From NCBI GenBank assembly GCA_015680685.1, contig MNCI01004374.1, forward strand, positions 578,298 to 642,297: a stretch of DNA of 64,000 nt. Reading direction: 5' to 3'. Of this stretch, positions 35,440 to 49,373 are shown one piece after another. The notes under the pieces are model-generated. The model searched no databases. It was not told the origin of the DNA and worked only from the letters and a program-made list of their open reading frames with translations. The translations under genes and the position numbers were made by a program. The stretch's first letter is position 1; every line of letters starts with the position of its first letter. Origin of the DNA: Gnetum montanum. Its lineage: Eukaryota; Streptophyta; Gnetopsida; Gnetales; Gnetaceae.

Positions 35440-38041
35440 GCCAAAATGGAGCTAAGTGGCTTCTTCTCACAAAATGATTCACCACCACCTATCGATGACT
35501 CCAACTAGCAACAAGATAGAACTAGAAGGAATGTTAGAGAGACACCTCAGCAACTTAAGGTTGTCTATGCACATTTGGATCTCTATTATCTAGACTTCAA
35601 TTTTATCCTCCATCAAGATGAATAGCTATGCTAGAGGGATCTAGAGGGTAACGTTGTGTTACCTCCTAATTGTTTTATTCTTGCAATGTTTATGATAGCT
35701 CTCATGAAACTAGGGCTTAAAACAACAAGCCCAAATTACTAAGTAATAAACCACCTTGCTAAAGAATATCAGCCAATAGAGGCTGAGTGTAAGAAAGATT
35801 AACACATGGGAGGCATGCTAGAAGGCCTCCAAGGGCAAACAAGTCTCACTCCCACTATTTTTGCAATCCCAAATGAAGGGCTTAAAGTTTGTATCAAGGC
35901 AAGATCAACATCAAGGTCATCCTACTTTCAATGAGGGAGATACAACTCACCAACAAGTATAATAAACTCTAGTAAATAACTAGGATGAAGGAAAAATTGG
36001 ATCTAGAACCAAGAGAATATCATGGCCAAGGTCTCTAAATCGTTCATCAAAAGAAAAATCAAGGGATAAAAGGAGAAGGGCCAATTGACACTACTCTCCT
36101 AGTCCCTCACTTTACCATTCTCATCATCATTGAACTTTGATAGGAGGAACTATGACCAAAATAGAAGGAGGAATGATTGATACTAAGAGGGAGATTATTG
36201 AGAATCCCATTGTAGGTATGGGAGAAGAAAGCATAGTCAATAGCAAGAGGATGATGAACATCATTAGGAAAGATGGCATAATAGGTTATATCATAGAAGA
36301 AATAACCATGATAGGGATCACCATGACTATGATGATTATGATGAACCATTTCTAACTACAATAAGCATGATCAATATTTTAGAGGTAGTTCATATTCCTA
36401 CCAAGAATCAAAGGGATAGCCAAATTAATTTTTTTGATATGAACAACATCACTAAGTTTGAAGGAGTGTATAATGCTGATCAACAATATCATTTGCAAGA
36501 TTTTGATGATGCTTGTGCCTTGCAAGATATTGAAAATGAATGGTAGAAACTTAAATTGTTCACTATGATACTTATCAAAGAATCTCAATGTTGGTACTAG
36601 TTCTTAGAGCTGGAATCTATTCGTAGATGAAGTACAATGTTGGAGCTTTTTAATGATAAGTATCAAACATAATCCAAGGTGTCCAATATCAGGAAATAAA
36701 TTCAAGGGTCAAAATAAGGTAATTATGAATCCCTTGATACAACCTTAGGTAGGTATTACTTCATTTTGCAGTATATCCAAGCCATGATTTCTTTTAAAGA
36801 AAATAGGTTCACCACATAATAGATGGACTCTAAAAAAAAACTAAAGAGGCCCTTAAAGTTTAAGCCCAAGGAATATTGTTAGAAATGTGGGCTCATTGGA
36901 TCCAAAGGAGTGTTGAGTAAGTTGTTAAGGAAGAAGGAGAACTTAAAAAGTGAGAAAATGCAAAAAAGTACAACAAAGACTTCATTTGCAAGAGGAAGGT
37001 ATGTTCTTATGATTCTAAGGAGGAAGAACCATTAGATAAAGTGGTATAAAGAAAAATCTTATTGATTGAAAATTATATTATAGAAATATTGGAAAATGTA
37101 GATAAAATATAGTACAACTTGGGTGAGAATTTCCAAACTACTCTAAATATTGTGGAGGAGAAAATAAATTAAGGAAATTGAGAAAGGGACAGAAGGAGAA
37201 GAAAAGATATAGACAAGGAATATTATCAAAAAAAGAAGAAGAGAAGGCTATAGTAGTTGATGAGGTTGCAAATTCTAAAACAAATGAATAAGAATGTAAC
37301 ATATGCCAATAAAAACATTCTAAAGGATGCTATTGTGTATTATCACATTTACAAGAATCTAGGATTTATGTTTTAAATTCAAAGTTTTCATAAAGATAAC
37401 CTCCTAGGAGATTTCCTTATCCATAAGACAATTATGGGTAGCAATTCCACAAATCATAGTATTATTCAAGTGGAGTGTCATCTCAACCTTAGGAACATTA
37501 CCATCAATGGAAAAATTCATAGTCATGGGAGATTCCACCATTAAGATAATAATACCCTTATCATCAACCAAGCCTGTATGGGCATATTATGTAATAACTT
37601 GTGTCTCATTGTGACTTTGGAAGCCACATATCTTATTTCAATTACTATTATTCCACAGAATATTATAAACCCCTACTCCATGAGCTAAATCTCCTTCTAC
37701 TTATCCTCTTCATTATCCACCATTTCATCCTACACCTTTTAATATTCCTCCTTTGCCACCTACACCATCTATGCAAGGAGAGATTCTATTATAGCCTTAG
37801 TAATGAAATACAATGATGGCCATAAACTTACAACTGAATGATAGTCCAATTGGGTTTGAGCATAAGCCTTGGAAAATAGCTTTCTTTAGTTCCAATAATC
37901 CACCTAAGTCCTCACTGGTATCTATGACTACTAACACTTTGCACATTGCTTTAAAAAATTACTACCAATCCACCTTTAAACCAAAGATCAAAAAATGTGC
38001 ATATTGTCATGCTAATACATGAAGTTACTGATTAGATCAAG
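35440..38041 (+). pseudogene. element C gag and start of protease
   Basis: Pieces such as VYAHLDLYY, MNNITKFEGVYN and CALQDIENEW match element A's gag in order. The zinc knuckle near 37297 reads CNIC with a stop after Gln, then KHSKGC. Stops are frequent in every frame. The sequence ends in the pre-protease block equivalent to element A's position of about 18190. Confidence 0.75.
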
Positions 38042-38590
38042 GTAGGATACTATAGATGCTTCATTGAGAAGTTCTCTAGAATTGCCAAACTACTCGTAGA
38101 TCTCACCAAGAATGATGTAATCTTTGAATGGGACAAAAAATGTGAAGAATAATTTTAGCACTTAAAGCAGAAGCTCATAGAAACTCCAATTATACATGTC
38201 CTAGATTGGTCCAGGACAGTTCATATACTGGTAGATGCATCTAACTATGCTTTGGGAGTGGTGCTTAAATAAATGAATGATAAAAAATATGTTCATATCA
38301 TATCCATTGTATAAGCATGAGCATTTTGGATATACAACTCAACTACACCATCAATTAAAAAGAACTCATGGAAATGGTGTATGCCTTCAAAAAATTTAGG
38401 CACTATGTGCTTGAATACATAATTTTTGTATACATGGATCATATTTTAATGTGATTCTTGATGAACAAACCAATGGTAAGCCCTTGTGCCGTATAATGGT
38501 TAGTGATTTTACAGGAATTGGATCTTCTAATGGTGAATAGAAAAAAAGCTAAGAATGTAGTTACAAATCATTTGTCTCGATTACAATGAA
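38042..38590 (+). pseudogene. element C RNase H region after the deletion
   Basis: It starts abruptly at GYYRCFIEKFSRIAK, the end of RT, and continues through LVDASNYALGVVL and the RNase H blocks to LSRLQ, with stops. The equivalent position in element A is about 19833. Confidence 0.75.
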
Positions 38591-38859
38591 ATAACAATAA
38601 CATTGAAGAACCCTTACTTGATCAATTTTTAGACAAACACCTCTTCGCTAAATCTATTGAAGTGCAAGTACCATAGATTACCAATTGGTATGGTGAGTTC
38701 CTCTCATATCTACATAGAAAAAAAATTCCTAAAGAATGGGATCATAGGAAGAAACAAAATTTTCTTCACTAGGTCAAACATTATATCAAAATTCAAGACA
38801 ACCTTACAAGGTTTATGCTAATGGCTTGGACTGATAGTTTATACCTAATGCTAATCAGT

Positions 38860-39870
38860 TAAGAGTCCTTTAGGATGCTTACAAATGTCCTTATGGGGGC
38901 TATTACATAGAAAGTAGGATAGTCATATAGATCATCATGAAAGAATACTTTTAACTAACCATCTTCAGGAATCCTTACCATCTTTGTCATTCATGCAAGA
39001 GCTATTAACGAGATGGAGGAATGGTCATTTGAATGGAAGAGCCCTAATAATGGATCTAACCACTAGAGCCTTTTAACTTTTAGAGTATTAACTTCATGGG
39101 ATACATCACTCTCATGCCCAATTGGAAATCCTATAACATAGTTGTGGTTAACTACTCTACTAAGTGGATTGAAGCTACAATGACATTTGATTATAGATCT
39201 ACCACCATAGCTTGATTTTTTCAACAACATGTGGTAAATAGGTTTGGCATGCTTAGAGCACTAATTTCAAATAACAGAACACATGTCATAGGATTTACTT
39301 TTCACATGTTAGTGCAACTCTTGGGGGTGCAACATAAACTTACAATCCCTTATCACCTATAAGCCCACAGTTAAGCTAAGGTCACCAATAGAAAGATAAC
39401 AAGAATTTTAATGCTAACCATAAGTAAATATAGGAAAGACTGAAGCACCAAACTCAATGATGCTCTTTGGACATATTTCTCAATATGGAAACTTTCTATA
39501 TGCTACTCTCTTTATGAGTTGATGTAATAAAAGTTACCAAAACTTCTAATTCAAATTGAACTCTGCATACTTACAAAGGTCTATGAACTTTACATATACA
39601 TTGACCTAGTGTAGAAAGAATTAATCATTATACTCAATGTGCTAGATGAAAATTGAAAATGAAGTGCACAAGGAACATAATCAACAACATCATGATGCAC
39701 AAATAGGAAAAGTTACATTCAAGTTAGGAGATAAGACTCTCTATTGGAATCCCATGCATGTGCCATAATGAACAAAGTTCCATACATTATCAAAAGGACC
39801 TTACATAATCCACTCAACTTGTTCTTTTGGGGCTCTAACAATTTATTATCCAATAAGGCCTCACAAGCAT
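38860..39870 (+). pseudogene. element C integrase
   Basis: DNA similarity to element A's integrase is clear (for example acttcatgggatacatcac, 39089-39108), but the frame is broken many times. No catalytic block is intact. Confidence 0.7.
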
Positions 39871-41300
39871 ATGTTAGTCAATGTCTAGTTACTAAAATCA
39901 TTTATGGGATTCCAAGTAATCAATAATAACACTAATACTTTGCTCAAGAACAAGCATACTTCATTTTTTGAATCTCCTTCCTTCATCTTAGTTGTGTGGG
40001 GGGTATCCATATATCATAAATCTTAATGAGGATACAAGATTTTTCTTCTTTTTGTTTTACAATGTTCTTGATATGTTTTTCATTTTCTTAAATATTTTAT
40101 ATATTTTTCTTTTCTTTATTATTTTCTTGCTGTTTAAATTAGTCTTTTTTAAAATCTCAAATTTTGTTCCATTGCTACTATAAAATTTTGAAAGAAGATT
40201 TGAACACAGCTATCAAGATTTTGATTGATTTATAATAGATCAAATTTGTCCTTGGATTATGTTCTCTACTAATAATTTTTTAGTTTTCTTGTGGTATCAT
40301 GTAGTGAGCTTATGACATCCACCCATTCCATCTATTCCATTTGGAGTCTACATCATAGAACCATGAAGGTTCTTTGATATTAAAACTAAAAGTAACATAT
40401 GATCTTGTTATTCAACAAACTAGAAAAGGATCAAGTGGGAATGGAAAAGGGTATGATCTCAAGGGGATTTGTTATGTTCTTTTCTCAATTTCCTTCTTGA
40501 ATTCTATGATTTTTCATTGTTATAACATCTCTCCTATTATCAAGAAAAAAAGGAGACATGTCCTTGCATGGTGTGGTTCCTATGAAAAAAAAAATAATAA
40601 CAACAAAAATTTAAAGCTCATCCTTTAGATAATTTCATGAGCTATGAGGATTGGTTATGAGGCTAGAACGACATGTTACCCATGACTTAAGGCACCCCTT
40701 TAACTACAACCTTGCCTACTTTCTTCTCTTAGAGTGATGGTTGTTCTCTAAGGTTCTCATAGACTCTTGAAGGTAGAGAAGAAGGAATATGTCAATGCAA
40801 GATTACTATAATTAGAATGGACTTGGTCTAGTCTTGGAATAGACCAATGATAGATCATCTTAATCACATAATTCACCAAGGATTTTATATGACTAGGATG
40901 CACATAACCTATTCATTGTTCTCCTTCTATTATTTATTCACTCCACTATCTCTCACCTCACTACTTCATATAAGTTATTTTTTATTTTCTAGTGTGCATA
41001 ATTCTCATATAATTCCTCATATCAATATGAAACTTAACTTAAACCAATCATTCATCATCCTTAGTGCCTATAGACTTCCTATGATAAAGATATTCAAGGA
41101 CTTATTAGGCTTATGTTGGATATGGAGAGAACCCACTTGCATCTCTTTTTGTTTACCTTAAGTTAAATTTCCTAACCATATGTCAATTATACATTGGATC
41201 ATCTTAATAGAATTAACACATCCAATTTTTACTCTATTTTAGCCTTGAAATATTCTCTAAAAACATATCTTATTTCATGATGTTACTATGATTCTACAGC
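39871..41300 (+). other. element C tail
   Basis: Matches element A's 22000-23000 in patches (for example the tatgatctcaaggggatt region at 40451). No open frame of interest. Confidence 0.55.
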
Positions 41301-41609
41301 TTTTTAGCTTCCATTAGGCTCCTGTTTTATTTCCAATCTCATCCAAAACTTCTCAATTTTCAAAGTGAATAACCAAGCTACAAATAGTTGCATCAACATA
41401 TTCCTGTCAACATAGCCCTACTAATGCATGATAAAAATACTATATATACAAACATCCTTAGCTTATTTTCACCATTTCTTCCAAATGCTAGAGGATTTTT
41501 TGCCATGTTTTAGAGTGCAAGAACCTTCTAAGAGCTCTAACTATAACATCCTCTTTTCTAAGCCTTAGGTTGGAGAGCATTACATCAGGAAGAACCCCTA
41601 CCAAAATTA
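41301..41609. other. junction region between elements C and D
   Basis: Non-coding sequence. It may hold the last part of element C, the outer end of D's LTR, or both; I cannot place the border. Confidence 0.4.
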
Positions 41610-44600
41610 TTAGTCATGCCAAGAGACATAAAAGAGTGTATTCTACAACAAAAAGAACAAATGAACATCGCATGAGGCCATAAATCCAAAGATAATAAAA
41701 GGGAAAACTAATAACAAAAGAAAGAAATACATAAATATATAATTTCATAAATATACAAAATCTTGGAAAAGAAATAGAATAGCGTAGAATGTAAAATTGA
41801 ATCCAATAATATATATGAATAATATAATGTCATAAGACTAAACTACATATGGTCCATAAATCCATAAACTAGAAAAGAGAATTAACGTTTGATACAATGT
41901 TGAAAATGCTAATGGATAATATTCAAAGCTCTAAAATGAGACATAATATCAACTATATCATCTCATCATAGTAAAGCATCCAAAAGATCCATCTCCTTTT
42001 CAAAATGATCAACTTGAAAATAAAATGAGTTATCAGTATAAAACTAAGTGAAAAACCTTGGCAACATCCCCAATCATCAAATGGAAAGGTCTCATGGGAA
42101 TTAGGAGGAGAATGGTTGACCTACAAAATATGTTAGCTTAAAAAGCATACAAGAAAACCATCCAAATCATCCAAATCATCCAAAAAAACATACAACACAT
42201 AGCCATAACATCCATCCAACATATAATAAAAATCAAGGTTTTTCCAGTCCAACTATACCACAAATAAGGAGGCTAGCATACATTGCACTCAGTGTAAAAT
42301 GTATATTATGTTACCATGTGTACTTGACAATAACCAAACCAATATGTATTCAAATCAAATATCAAATTACCATCCACATGGATTTATTATTAGTCTCAAT
42401 TGGAACATGAAGCATCACCCAGGACATCACTTCCAATGTTCCCTAAATATACTGGTGCTAGAGGCATCACCTCTAATGGTTTGGAGGCACAAATAAAAAA
42501 AAAAAAGAACAACGAGCCATGGAATCACCCTCTCCTGAAAGATGATGCCCATAGCAAGAGAAAAAGTTGTGCACTCTAGAGTGAGTGTCAATCATCAAAA
42601 CCATCTCCAAGGAGCCCATCTGCAACTAGTCATACAAACTCAGTGCTAGCTCCATCATCCAAACAACCAACAAACATACAACCATGGAAATCAAAATAAT
42701 GATGGTGGTAACAATCATAATAAAAGAATTATTCTCATCAAAGTCATTCAATAAACCAAGGGATCCTCACAAGGATACCAATCTAGTGCATAGCATAATA
42801 TCATCAAATATATCTCATCAAAGAGATCCAATAAACTAAGGAGGTCCCTACAAGGATACAAATTTGATGCGTAGAATAACCTCATCAAATCCAAGCCAAT
42901 CTCATCAAATTTAATCATCAAGAAAAAATTCAAAACATCATTCAAATAGATCTCACAAATCCTTAATAATAACCCAACGTGTTGACCAATCCAAGTAAAG
43001 GAATCCTTATCCATAACTTCAAAATGAACCAATAAGGCCACAAAAATGAAAATACCCAATAGCTAACAATCATATATATATTAATAGTCAAACAAGGAAT
43101 TAATTACTTTACCAAGGGAGGTGAATTAGGATTTTATTAAATCCAAAATCAAGTCTAGAGTTGGATTGTCGCTTATACATATGATCATAGCTAAAATTAT
43201 CATATCTCTACCATCCCTATAACTTTTATAATCTAAATCCATAAAAAATTAATAAATACCTATATCTATCCTATGTTATAATTTTATGAACTCATTTATA
43301 AGAAATAAAAAGTTATAGAACCATGAATCTAGCCTTAGAGAATCAAGCTTTAACAAAAATGAAAAATGTAGCTGATAGAAAAAACATCATACATCCATGA
43401 TGAAAGAATATTTTTTAGTGACTCTAAAATGGTTGGAAGCTAAAAGGACAAAATATTAATGGGAAAATTTTCAAAGGGTTATCTAATATGATGTAGGAGA
43501 TATGAGGTTTTAATTAAGCATAATCAGAAATAGTAAAATTATGGATATCATAGAAGGAAAAATCATAAATTTGTGATGAAAAATTATTTTTTTAGTTATT
43601 CTAGAATGGTTGGAAACATAAAATAGAAAAAAATTACCAAGTAAAGTTTCATAGGATTATATTATACTATGTAGGAGATATGGAAATTTAACTAGGCACA
43701 ATCACAAATAGTAAAATTATGGACAATGTAGAAAGAAAAATCATAACTCTATGATGAAACATTTTTTTTCTATGATTACAAAACAATTAGAAAGGTAAAA
43801 TAGAAATGTATTAGCATGTAAAGGTTCAGAGGACTATATGATACCATGTAGGTGATATGGGATTTTAATTAGGCTTAATAAAAAAAAGTAAATTTATGGA
43901 TATAACATAGAAAGAAACATCATAACTCTATGAAGAAACATTGTTTTTTAGTGATTATAGAATAGTTGGAAAGATAAAAGAGCCTGTAACATTTTAGAGG
44001 ATTATCAAATACCATGTATGAGATATGGAATTTTATTTAAGCATAATTGGAAATAGGAAAATTGTGAATAATGTAGAACAGAAATTCATAACTTACTCAA
44101 AACACAACATTTTTAATTTCTTCTAATGAGATATGGAAGATATCGTATAGAAATACATTCAAATAAATTTTTATTGGTTAAAAATGAGATATAGCCTCAT
44201 CAATACACATCATAGAAATTCCTATGATTTTGGATATGTTAAAAAGAATGACATATAACTCAAAATATACCATGTCTTTTTGAATGATTCTTTTTCTCAA
44301 ATTGTATAATGTTTTGAAAGGATTCCAAAAACCTATAGAAATAATCCCAAATCAAATGTATGTAATAGATACATACATTTTTCTATGCACTACCTATTCT
44401 GCTAACAAAAACCCTAGTTCCAAAATTAGCGAAAACAATAATACAATTAGTTAAGAATCAGGCATACAAAAATTGATCCAAATAGTATTCTATTTGTGCA
44501 AAATAGAACCATTAATATGCAAATAGTTTTAATAGCATATGAAAAAATAATAAACAAAATCCATCCCATGGAAATGCACAAAACCTATAACTATAAACAA

Positions 44601-45376
44601 GAAAGAAGCCAAGATACCTCACCTCTTAATCTAAATAAAGAAAAATACAAATGGGAAAAGCAAGACAAAAGACTCAACCAATTTGCACAATTAAATCTAA
44701 AATTCTCCCAACACTTGTTTGAATCATCATAGTGTGTGGAAAAATTGAACCATGGGAGTTGTAATGAGATTGAATGAAAATCATGGAATGGAAGAAAAAC
44801 ACCAATTGCCCAAAATTCCATAAAACTAAAAGAAAATTACGACAATTATTTTTCATATTTACCGTAACTTTGTCTCTCACTCACGTAACTCCCACACATA
44901 CCAAAATCATCAAATAGAAAATACCATAAAATCTTACAATACTAAAATGTAGTTTAGAAACCCTTGATAAATAAAATATATCTAAATATAATTAATATTT
45001 AAAACACACATGTGAACATAGTGAATCATCAATCACCTATCTATTTGTTATACCATGCATACTTAAAATAAAGTATTACTATGAATTAAACAAACCATTA
45101 ATTATAGCCATGCCAGGCTCCCAACCAAATCTAATGAGATCCTACCACACTCAATAGTAAGATTACTGTACACCTACTAGATGATTATATATATATAATT
45201 AAATATTAAGGATTACATAACATTAACCAAAAATATGAAGAATCCCAAGAATCATCATTAACATCATTAGCATACTGCATTAAATATGTTGAATTGACCA
45301 AACATATAAGTACAAGGATAACATTTTTCACAAAAATCATGCATGCCAAGGGTGTCCAAAAATATGGGTTGTTACA
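41610..45376 (-). repeat. element D 3' LTR
   Basis: About 3.8 kb. On the - strand it begins TGTAACAACCC (45376 downward), a usual start of Tekay/Del LTRs, and a purine-rich tract adjoins (45377-45405). The first 456 bases on this strand match 48322-48777 and the next 1.2 kb match 61543-62776. The outer end near 41610 is approximate. Confidence 0.8.
43398..44095. repeat. tandem array of four copies of about 177 bases inside element D LTR
   Basis: Copies start at 43398, 43574, 43752 and 43931 with the phrase tgatgaaa (last copy tgaagaaa), giving periods of 176, 178 and 179. A partial copy precedes the array. Each holds the phrase gagatatg (gtgatatg in one) about 100 bases in. Confidence 0.85.
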
Positions 45377-45399
45377 TCCTTTCCTTATTAAGAACCTTC

Positions 45400-46800
45400 C
45401 TCCTAGAATATTTTAGGATGGAAAGAACACAAATTAGACTCAAGATCTCATGTAGCATCTTATGAATCATGACAATTCCACAAAAGCTTAACCATGGGAA
45501 CTATCTTGATACATAATTGGTGCTCTATTTAGTCTTAGATCCTAATGGGACATTCAACATAGGAGGCATATGCCTAAAGCTATACTTTAGTTCAGTGACT
45601 CATATGACTATCATTAGGTATATACTTCTGAAGCATGGAGATGTGAAATACATCATGCATGCTTGAAAGTTGTGGTGGCAGAACAACATAGTACACAACC
45701 TCTTCTATGCACTAAAAGTCATTGAATGGATTAATGTAGCAAGGTTCAAGCTCATGTTTTTGACCAAAATTCATCAAACCTTTTAGCAAGGAGACCCAAA
45801 TAAACACTTTATCACCAATAGAAAATGCTAGAGGCCTCCTCCTATGGTTTTCATAGCTCATCTAACTATTCTAGGTTGCCTTTAACCATTCATGCACCTC
45901 TCTAATCTACTATATCATCCTTAACATAATATCTAAACTCATGTGCTACCTATCCTCAATCATATCGCAACATAATGGAGTCTTGTAAGATCTTCTGTAT
46001 AAGACTTTATATGGTGTTTCCTTCAACTAGCTTGGTAATTCTTGTTGTAAGAAAACTATGCTAATAGTAATATTACAACTATTGGCAAACTATAAGGCAC
46101 AAGGCTGAAGCATGTCTTCCAGTACTTGGTTGCATCTCTTAACCTGATCATTAGTTTGTGGATGATAGGCTGATCTCATGTTCAATCTAGTGCATAGACT
46201 ATTCATGAGTAGATGCTAAAACTATAAGATAATCATCTTGGTAGGAACATCATGTAGTTATATGATCTTAGAGGTAAACACTTGCACAACATCCTTTGCA
46301 CTAATCAAACTTCTTGTAGCTAGGAAATGTGTCAACTTGGTTAACAAGTCTACCACAATAAGAATAACATCCTTTCCACTCTTAGTGTGAGGTATACTAG
46401 TAATGAAATCCATTTCAATCACCTTTCACTCCCACTCTTAAATAGAGTGGGGGTATAAGTTGCCACTCGGTCATTGGTGTTCAAGTTTAACATGTTGAGA
46501 AATTAAGCATTTAGCCACAAATTCTCCAACCTACTTTTTCATGTCTAGCCACTAGTACAACCTCTTTAGCATCTAATGCATCTTATCACTACCTGGATGC
46601 ATTTGAAGTCTACTAAGGTAGGCTTCATCCAAGAGACATTGCCTTAAGGATGTAGGCACATACACCAGAATTTGTAGCATCCACTTTCATGGTAGCATCC
46701 CTAGAATCTTTTAGCTTCTTACACTAATAATCGTGTCGTTGTGCCTCAAAAATCTCACCTATCACGTTAGACTAGATCACTAAGTTATTTACGTTACTAG
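45400..46800 (-). pseudogene. element D integrase and chromovirus-type C-terminus
   Basis: On the - strand the blocks occur in order: a zinc-binding region around VGEFVAKC, MDFITSIPHTKSGKDVILIV (first Asp), YHPQTNDQVKRCNQVLEDM where the catalytic Glu of the usual QSER block is Lys, VHEWLKAT, and near the end LPPQLSSMHDVFHISMLQKY, typical of chromoviruses just before the chromodomain region. Stops are frequent. Confidence 0.8.
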
Positions 46801-48321
46801 TCATAGGTCCTAAGGCATCTACAACCACATTACTTTTTCCTATTTGATACTAAAGGGTAAAATCATAGTCAACCAAGAGTTTAATCCACCTTCTTTGGCA
46901 TAGGTTGAACTAAGGCTAGTTCATTAAATATTGCAACCCATTATGGTCTACCTAAATAGTCAACTACTCATCGAACAAATACTAATGCCAAACTTTCAAG
47001 GAAAATACAATTGCTCCCAATTCTAGGTCATGAGTGAGGTAGTGGGTCTCATGGGTCTTAAGCTATCATGAGGCATAGGATACCACTTTTCCCTCTTTCA
47101 TAAGGACACATCCATAACCTTATCTTGATGCATTAATACACACATAAAATGGATTACTTGGGATAGGTAAAATCAAAATAGAAGTTGAGATTAGTATATC
47201 CTTAAGGTTGTCAAAGGCATCTTGACAATGTGGGCTCCACAAAAATCCAACATCTTTTCACAAAAACTTCATAAAGGGTGAAGAAATGTAGAAGAAGTTT
47301 TTAACAAACCTTGTGTAATAACCTACTAACCCAAGAAAGTTGTGAACTTCACTAACATCCTTGGACATAGGCCAATTCTGAATAACTAGTATTTTAGTAG
47401 GACCCACTATTATACCAACTTCTAATACAACATGTCCTAAGAATTGAATATCACTAGGCCAAAAAGAACACTTTGAGGGTCAAGAAAATAATTAATGTTC
47501 TCTAAGTTTCTACAAGATGATCCTTAGATGCTACTCATGCAACTCCTCAAATGAAGAATACATTAAAATGTCATCAATAAACATGATAACAAATTGATCT
47601 AGGTAGGGCCTCATGACACTATTCATAAGATGCATGAACATTGTAGGAGCATTAGTACATTCAAATGGTAATACCAAAAACTCATAATGTCCATACCGTG
47701 TCCTGAAAGCTGCCTTGGAAACATCCTCCTCCTTGATGTGAACTTGGCAATATCGTAACTTTAAATCAATCTTAGAAAACACCTAAAATTTCCTCAATTG
47801 GTCAAAGAAATCATTTATGCATGGTAGGGGATACTTTTTTTTCAACATCACTTGGTTTAATTAATGGTAATAAATGCGTAACGTTATACTACCATTCTTA
47901 TATTTCATAAATAGGATAGGAGTATTCGAAGAAGATACACTTAGATGGATTAAACCCTTATCAAGAAAATCCTAAAGATATATCTTTAGTTTTGCTAACT
48001 CAATAGGGGACATCTTATGTAGAACCATGGAGATAGGTTTTGCACCTACTTTGAGAGCAATCTCAAACTCAACATCACATCTTGGAGGTAAACTTGGTAA
48101 ATTAGAATGAAAGACATTAGAAAACTCATAGTCAACTGGCACTTATTCAAGCTCTTATGGTAAAGAAGTATCATTGATGAAAATAGCAAGGCAAGAATAA
48201 CCTTTTCTTAATAATTGACAAAAATATTTCAAAGAAATAAGATTCAACCCAACCATACCCAAGATAACATCATAGTTTCCTAGGTTCATTATGTGGAGGT
48301 CACTAATCCACATGGCATTCT
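46801..48321 (-). pseudogene. element D protease end, reverse transcriptase and RNase H
   Basis: Protease remnants (NYDVILGM) lie at the right edge beside the LTR. The RT then follows: NEFPDVF-like and PLPCINDFFDQL blocks, the open piece 47531-47782 with [15 protein letters not shown] and [22 protein letters not shown], and an intact FIDD active site. LGHVV and RNase H remnants with stops continue toward 46800. RT would copy the element's RNA into DNA. Confidence 0.85.
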
Positions 48322-48777
48322 AAATTAGTCATGTCAAGAAATAAAAAGGACTATACTATGTAACAAAAAGAACAAAGGAACCTAGCATTAGGCCATGACT
48401 CCAAAGAGAAGAAAAGAGAAAAGTAATAGTAGAAGAAAGAAATACATGAATATAGAATTGCATAAATATACAAAATCCTAGAAAAGAAATAGACTAGCAC
48501 AAAATGTAAAATTGAATCCCATAATATATATGAATAATATAATATCATAAGACTAAATCACATATGATCCATAAATCCATAAACTAGAAAAAAATAATTA
48601 ATGTCTAATAAAATGTTGAAAATGCTAACAGATAATATCTAAAGCTCTAAACTAAGACATAATATCAACTAGCTCATCTCATCATAGTAAATCCTCTAAA
48701 AGCTCCATCCCCTTTCCAAAATGATCAACTTGAAAACAAAACTTGTTATCAATATAAAGGTAAGTGAGAAACCTTGG
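48322..48777 (-). repeat. element D 5' LTR, first piece
   Basis: Matches 41610-42065 closely, including a run of short AT-rich phrases, then stops at CTTGG where element E begins. Confidence 0.88.
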
Positions 48778-49373
48778 TGTAGTGATTGGAAAATTCAATC
48801 ATTGGAAAATTGAAAATCCTAGTGCAATAGCTTTAACTCTAAATTTCTAGGGCCTCTAAAAAATGGGATATGAGGTATCCTGGATGATCTAGCAAATCAT
48901 CTAGGGACTTAGAAAATAAAAACTAGGGATAAAAAAAAATGAAAACATACAAATCAGAATGTAAATAATGCCAGAAATGAAATGAATAGATGAAACTTGC
49001 ATATAAATTGTAGACTTTATTTCATTCAAAATAAAGGGAGGTACAAAAAATGTGTACAAAATGGCTTGATAGAGAAGAGGGTTCACTTCAATGAGGGCTT
49101 GGAATCCATTGCTCCAATGTCTGAATGCTTCATAACTCCTGAAAATGTGAAACCTTATTGCAAAATTCACTAGATCTACAACATTGGTGTTACAAGGGGT
49201 GTAACAATGGTTATGGGAGGTTCCAATGTTGCCAATGTTTGTGGTTATGAGTTTCATGGGATGGAGATACAAATGGAGGGGTTACAATGATTATGGAGAT
49301 ACAAAGATTGTGGTTATGAGTTTCATGGGATGGAGATACAAAGATTACAACATGTAAATCTAGTGGCGTTTCA
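48778..49373 (-). repeat. element E 3' LTR
   Basis: 596 bases, similar at both ends to 60048-61537 but lacking about 0.9 kb from the middle. A purine-rich tract (AAAGAGGGACCAA on the - strand) adjoins its inner end, the usual position of a polypurine tract. Confidence 0.82.

Larger units (their letters stand above)
34472..41300 (+). mobile_element. element C: Athila-like element lacking RT and 3' LTR
   Basis: Same family and orientation as element A, but more decayed. It has a 5' LTR, PBS, gag, the start of the protease, then RNase H, integrase and the tail. A single internal deletion near 38042 removes the rest of the protease and nearly all of the RT. No 3' LTR is found; similarity to element A's tail fades by about 41300, where element D begins soon after. 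The right limit is approximate. Confidence 0.82.

Noticed and set aside
42748-43059. Open frame of 103 codons on the - strand with YPC repeats
   Set aside because: It lies in the LTR of element D over short DNA repeats, and the matching right LTR copy does not support a conserved protein.
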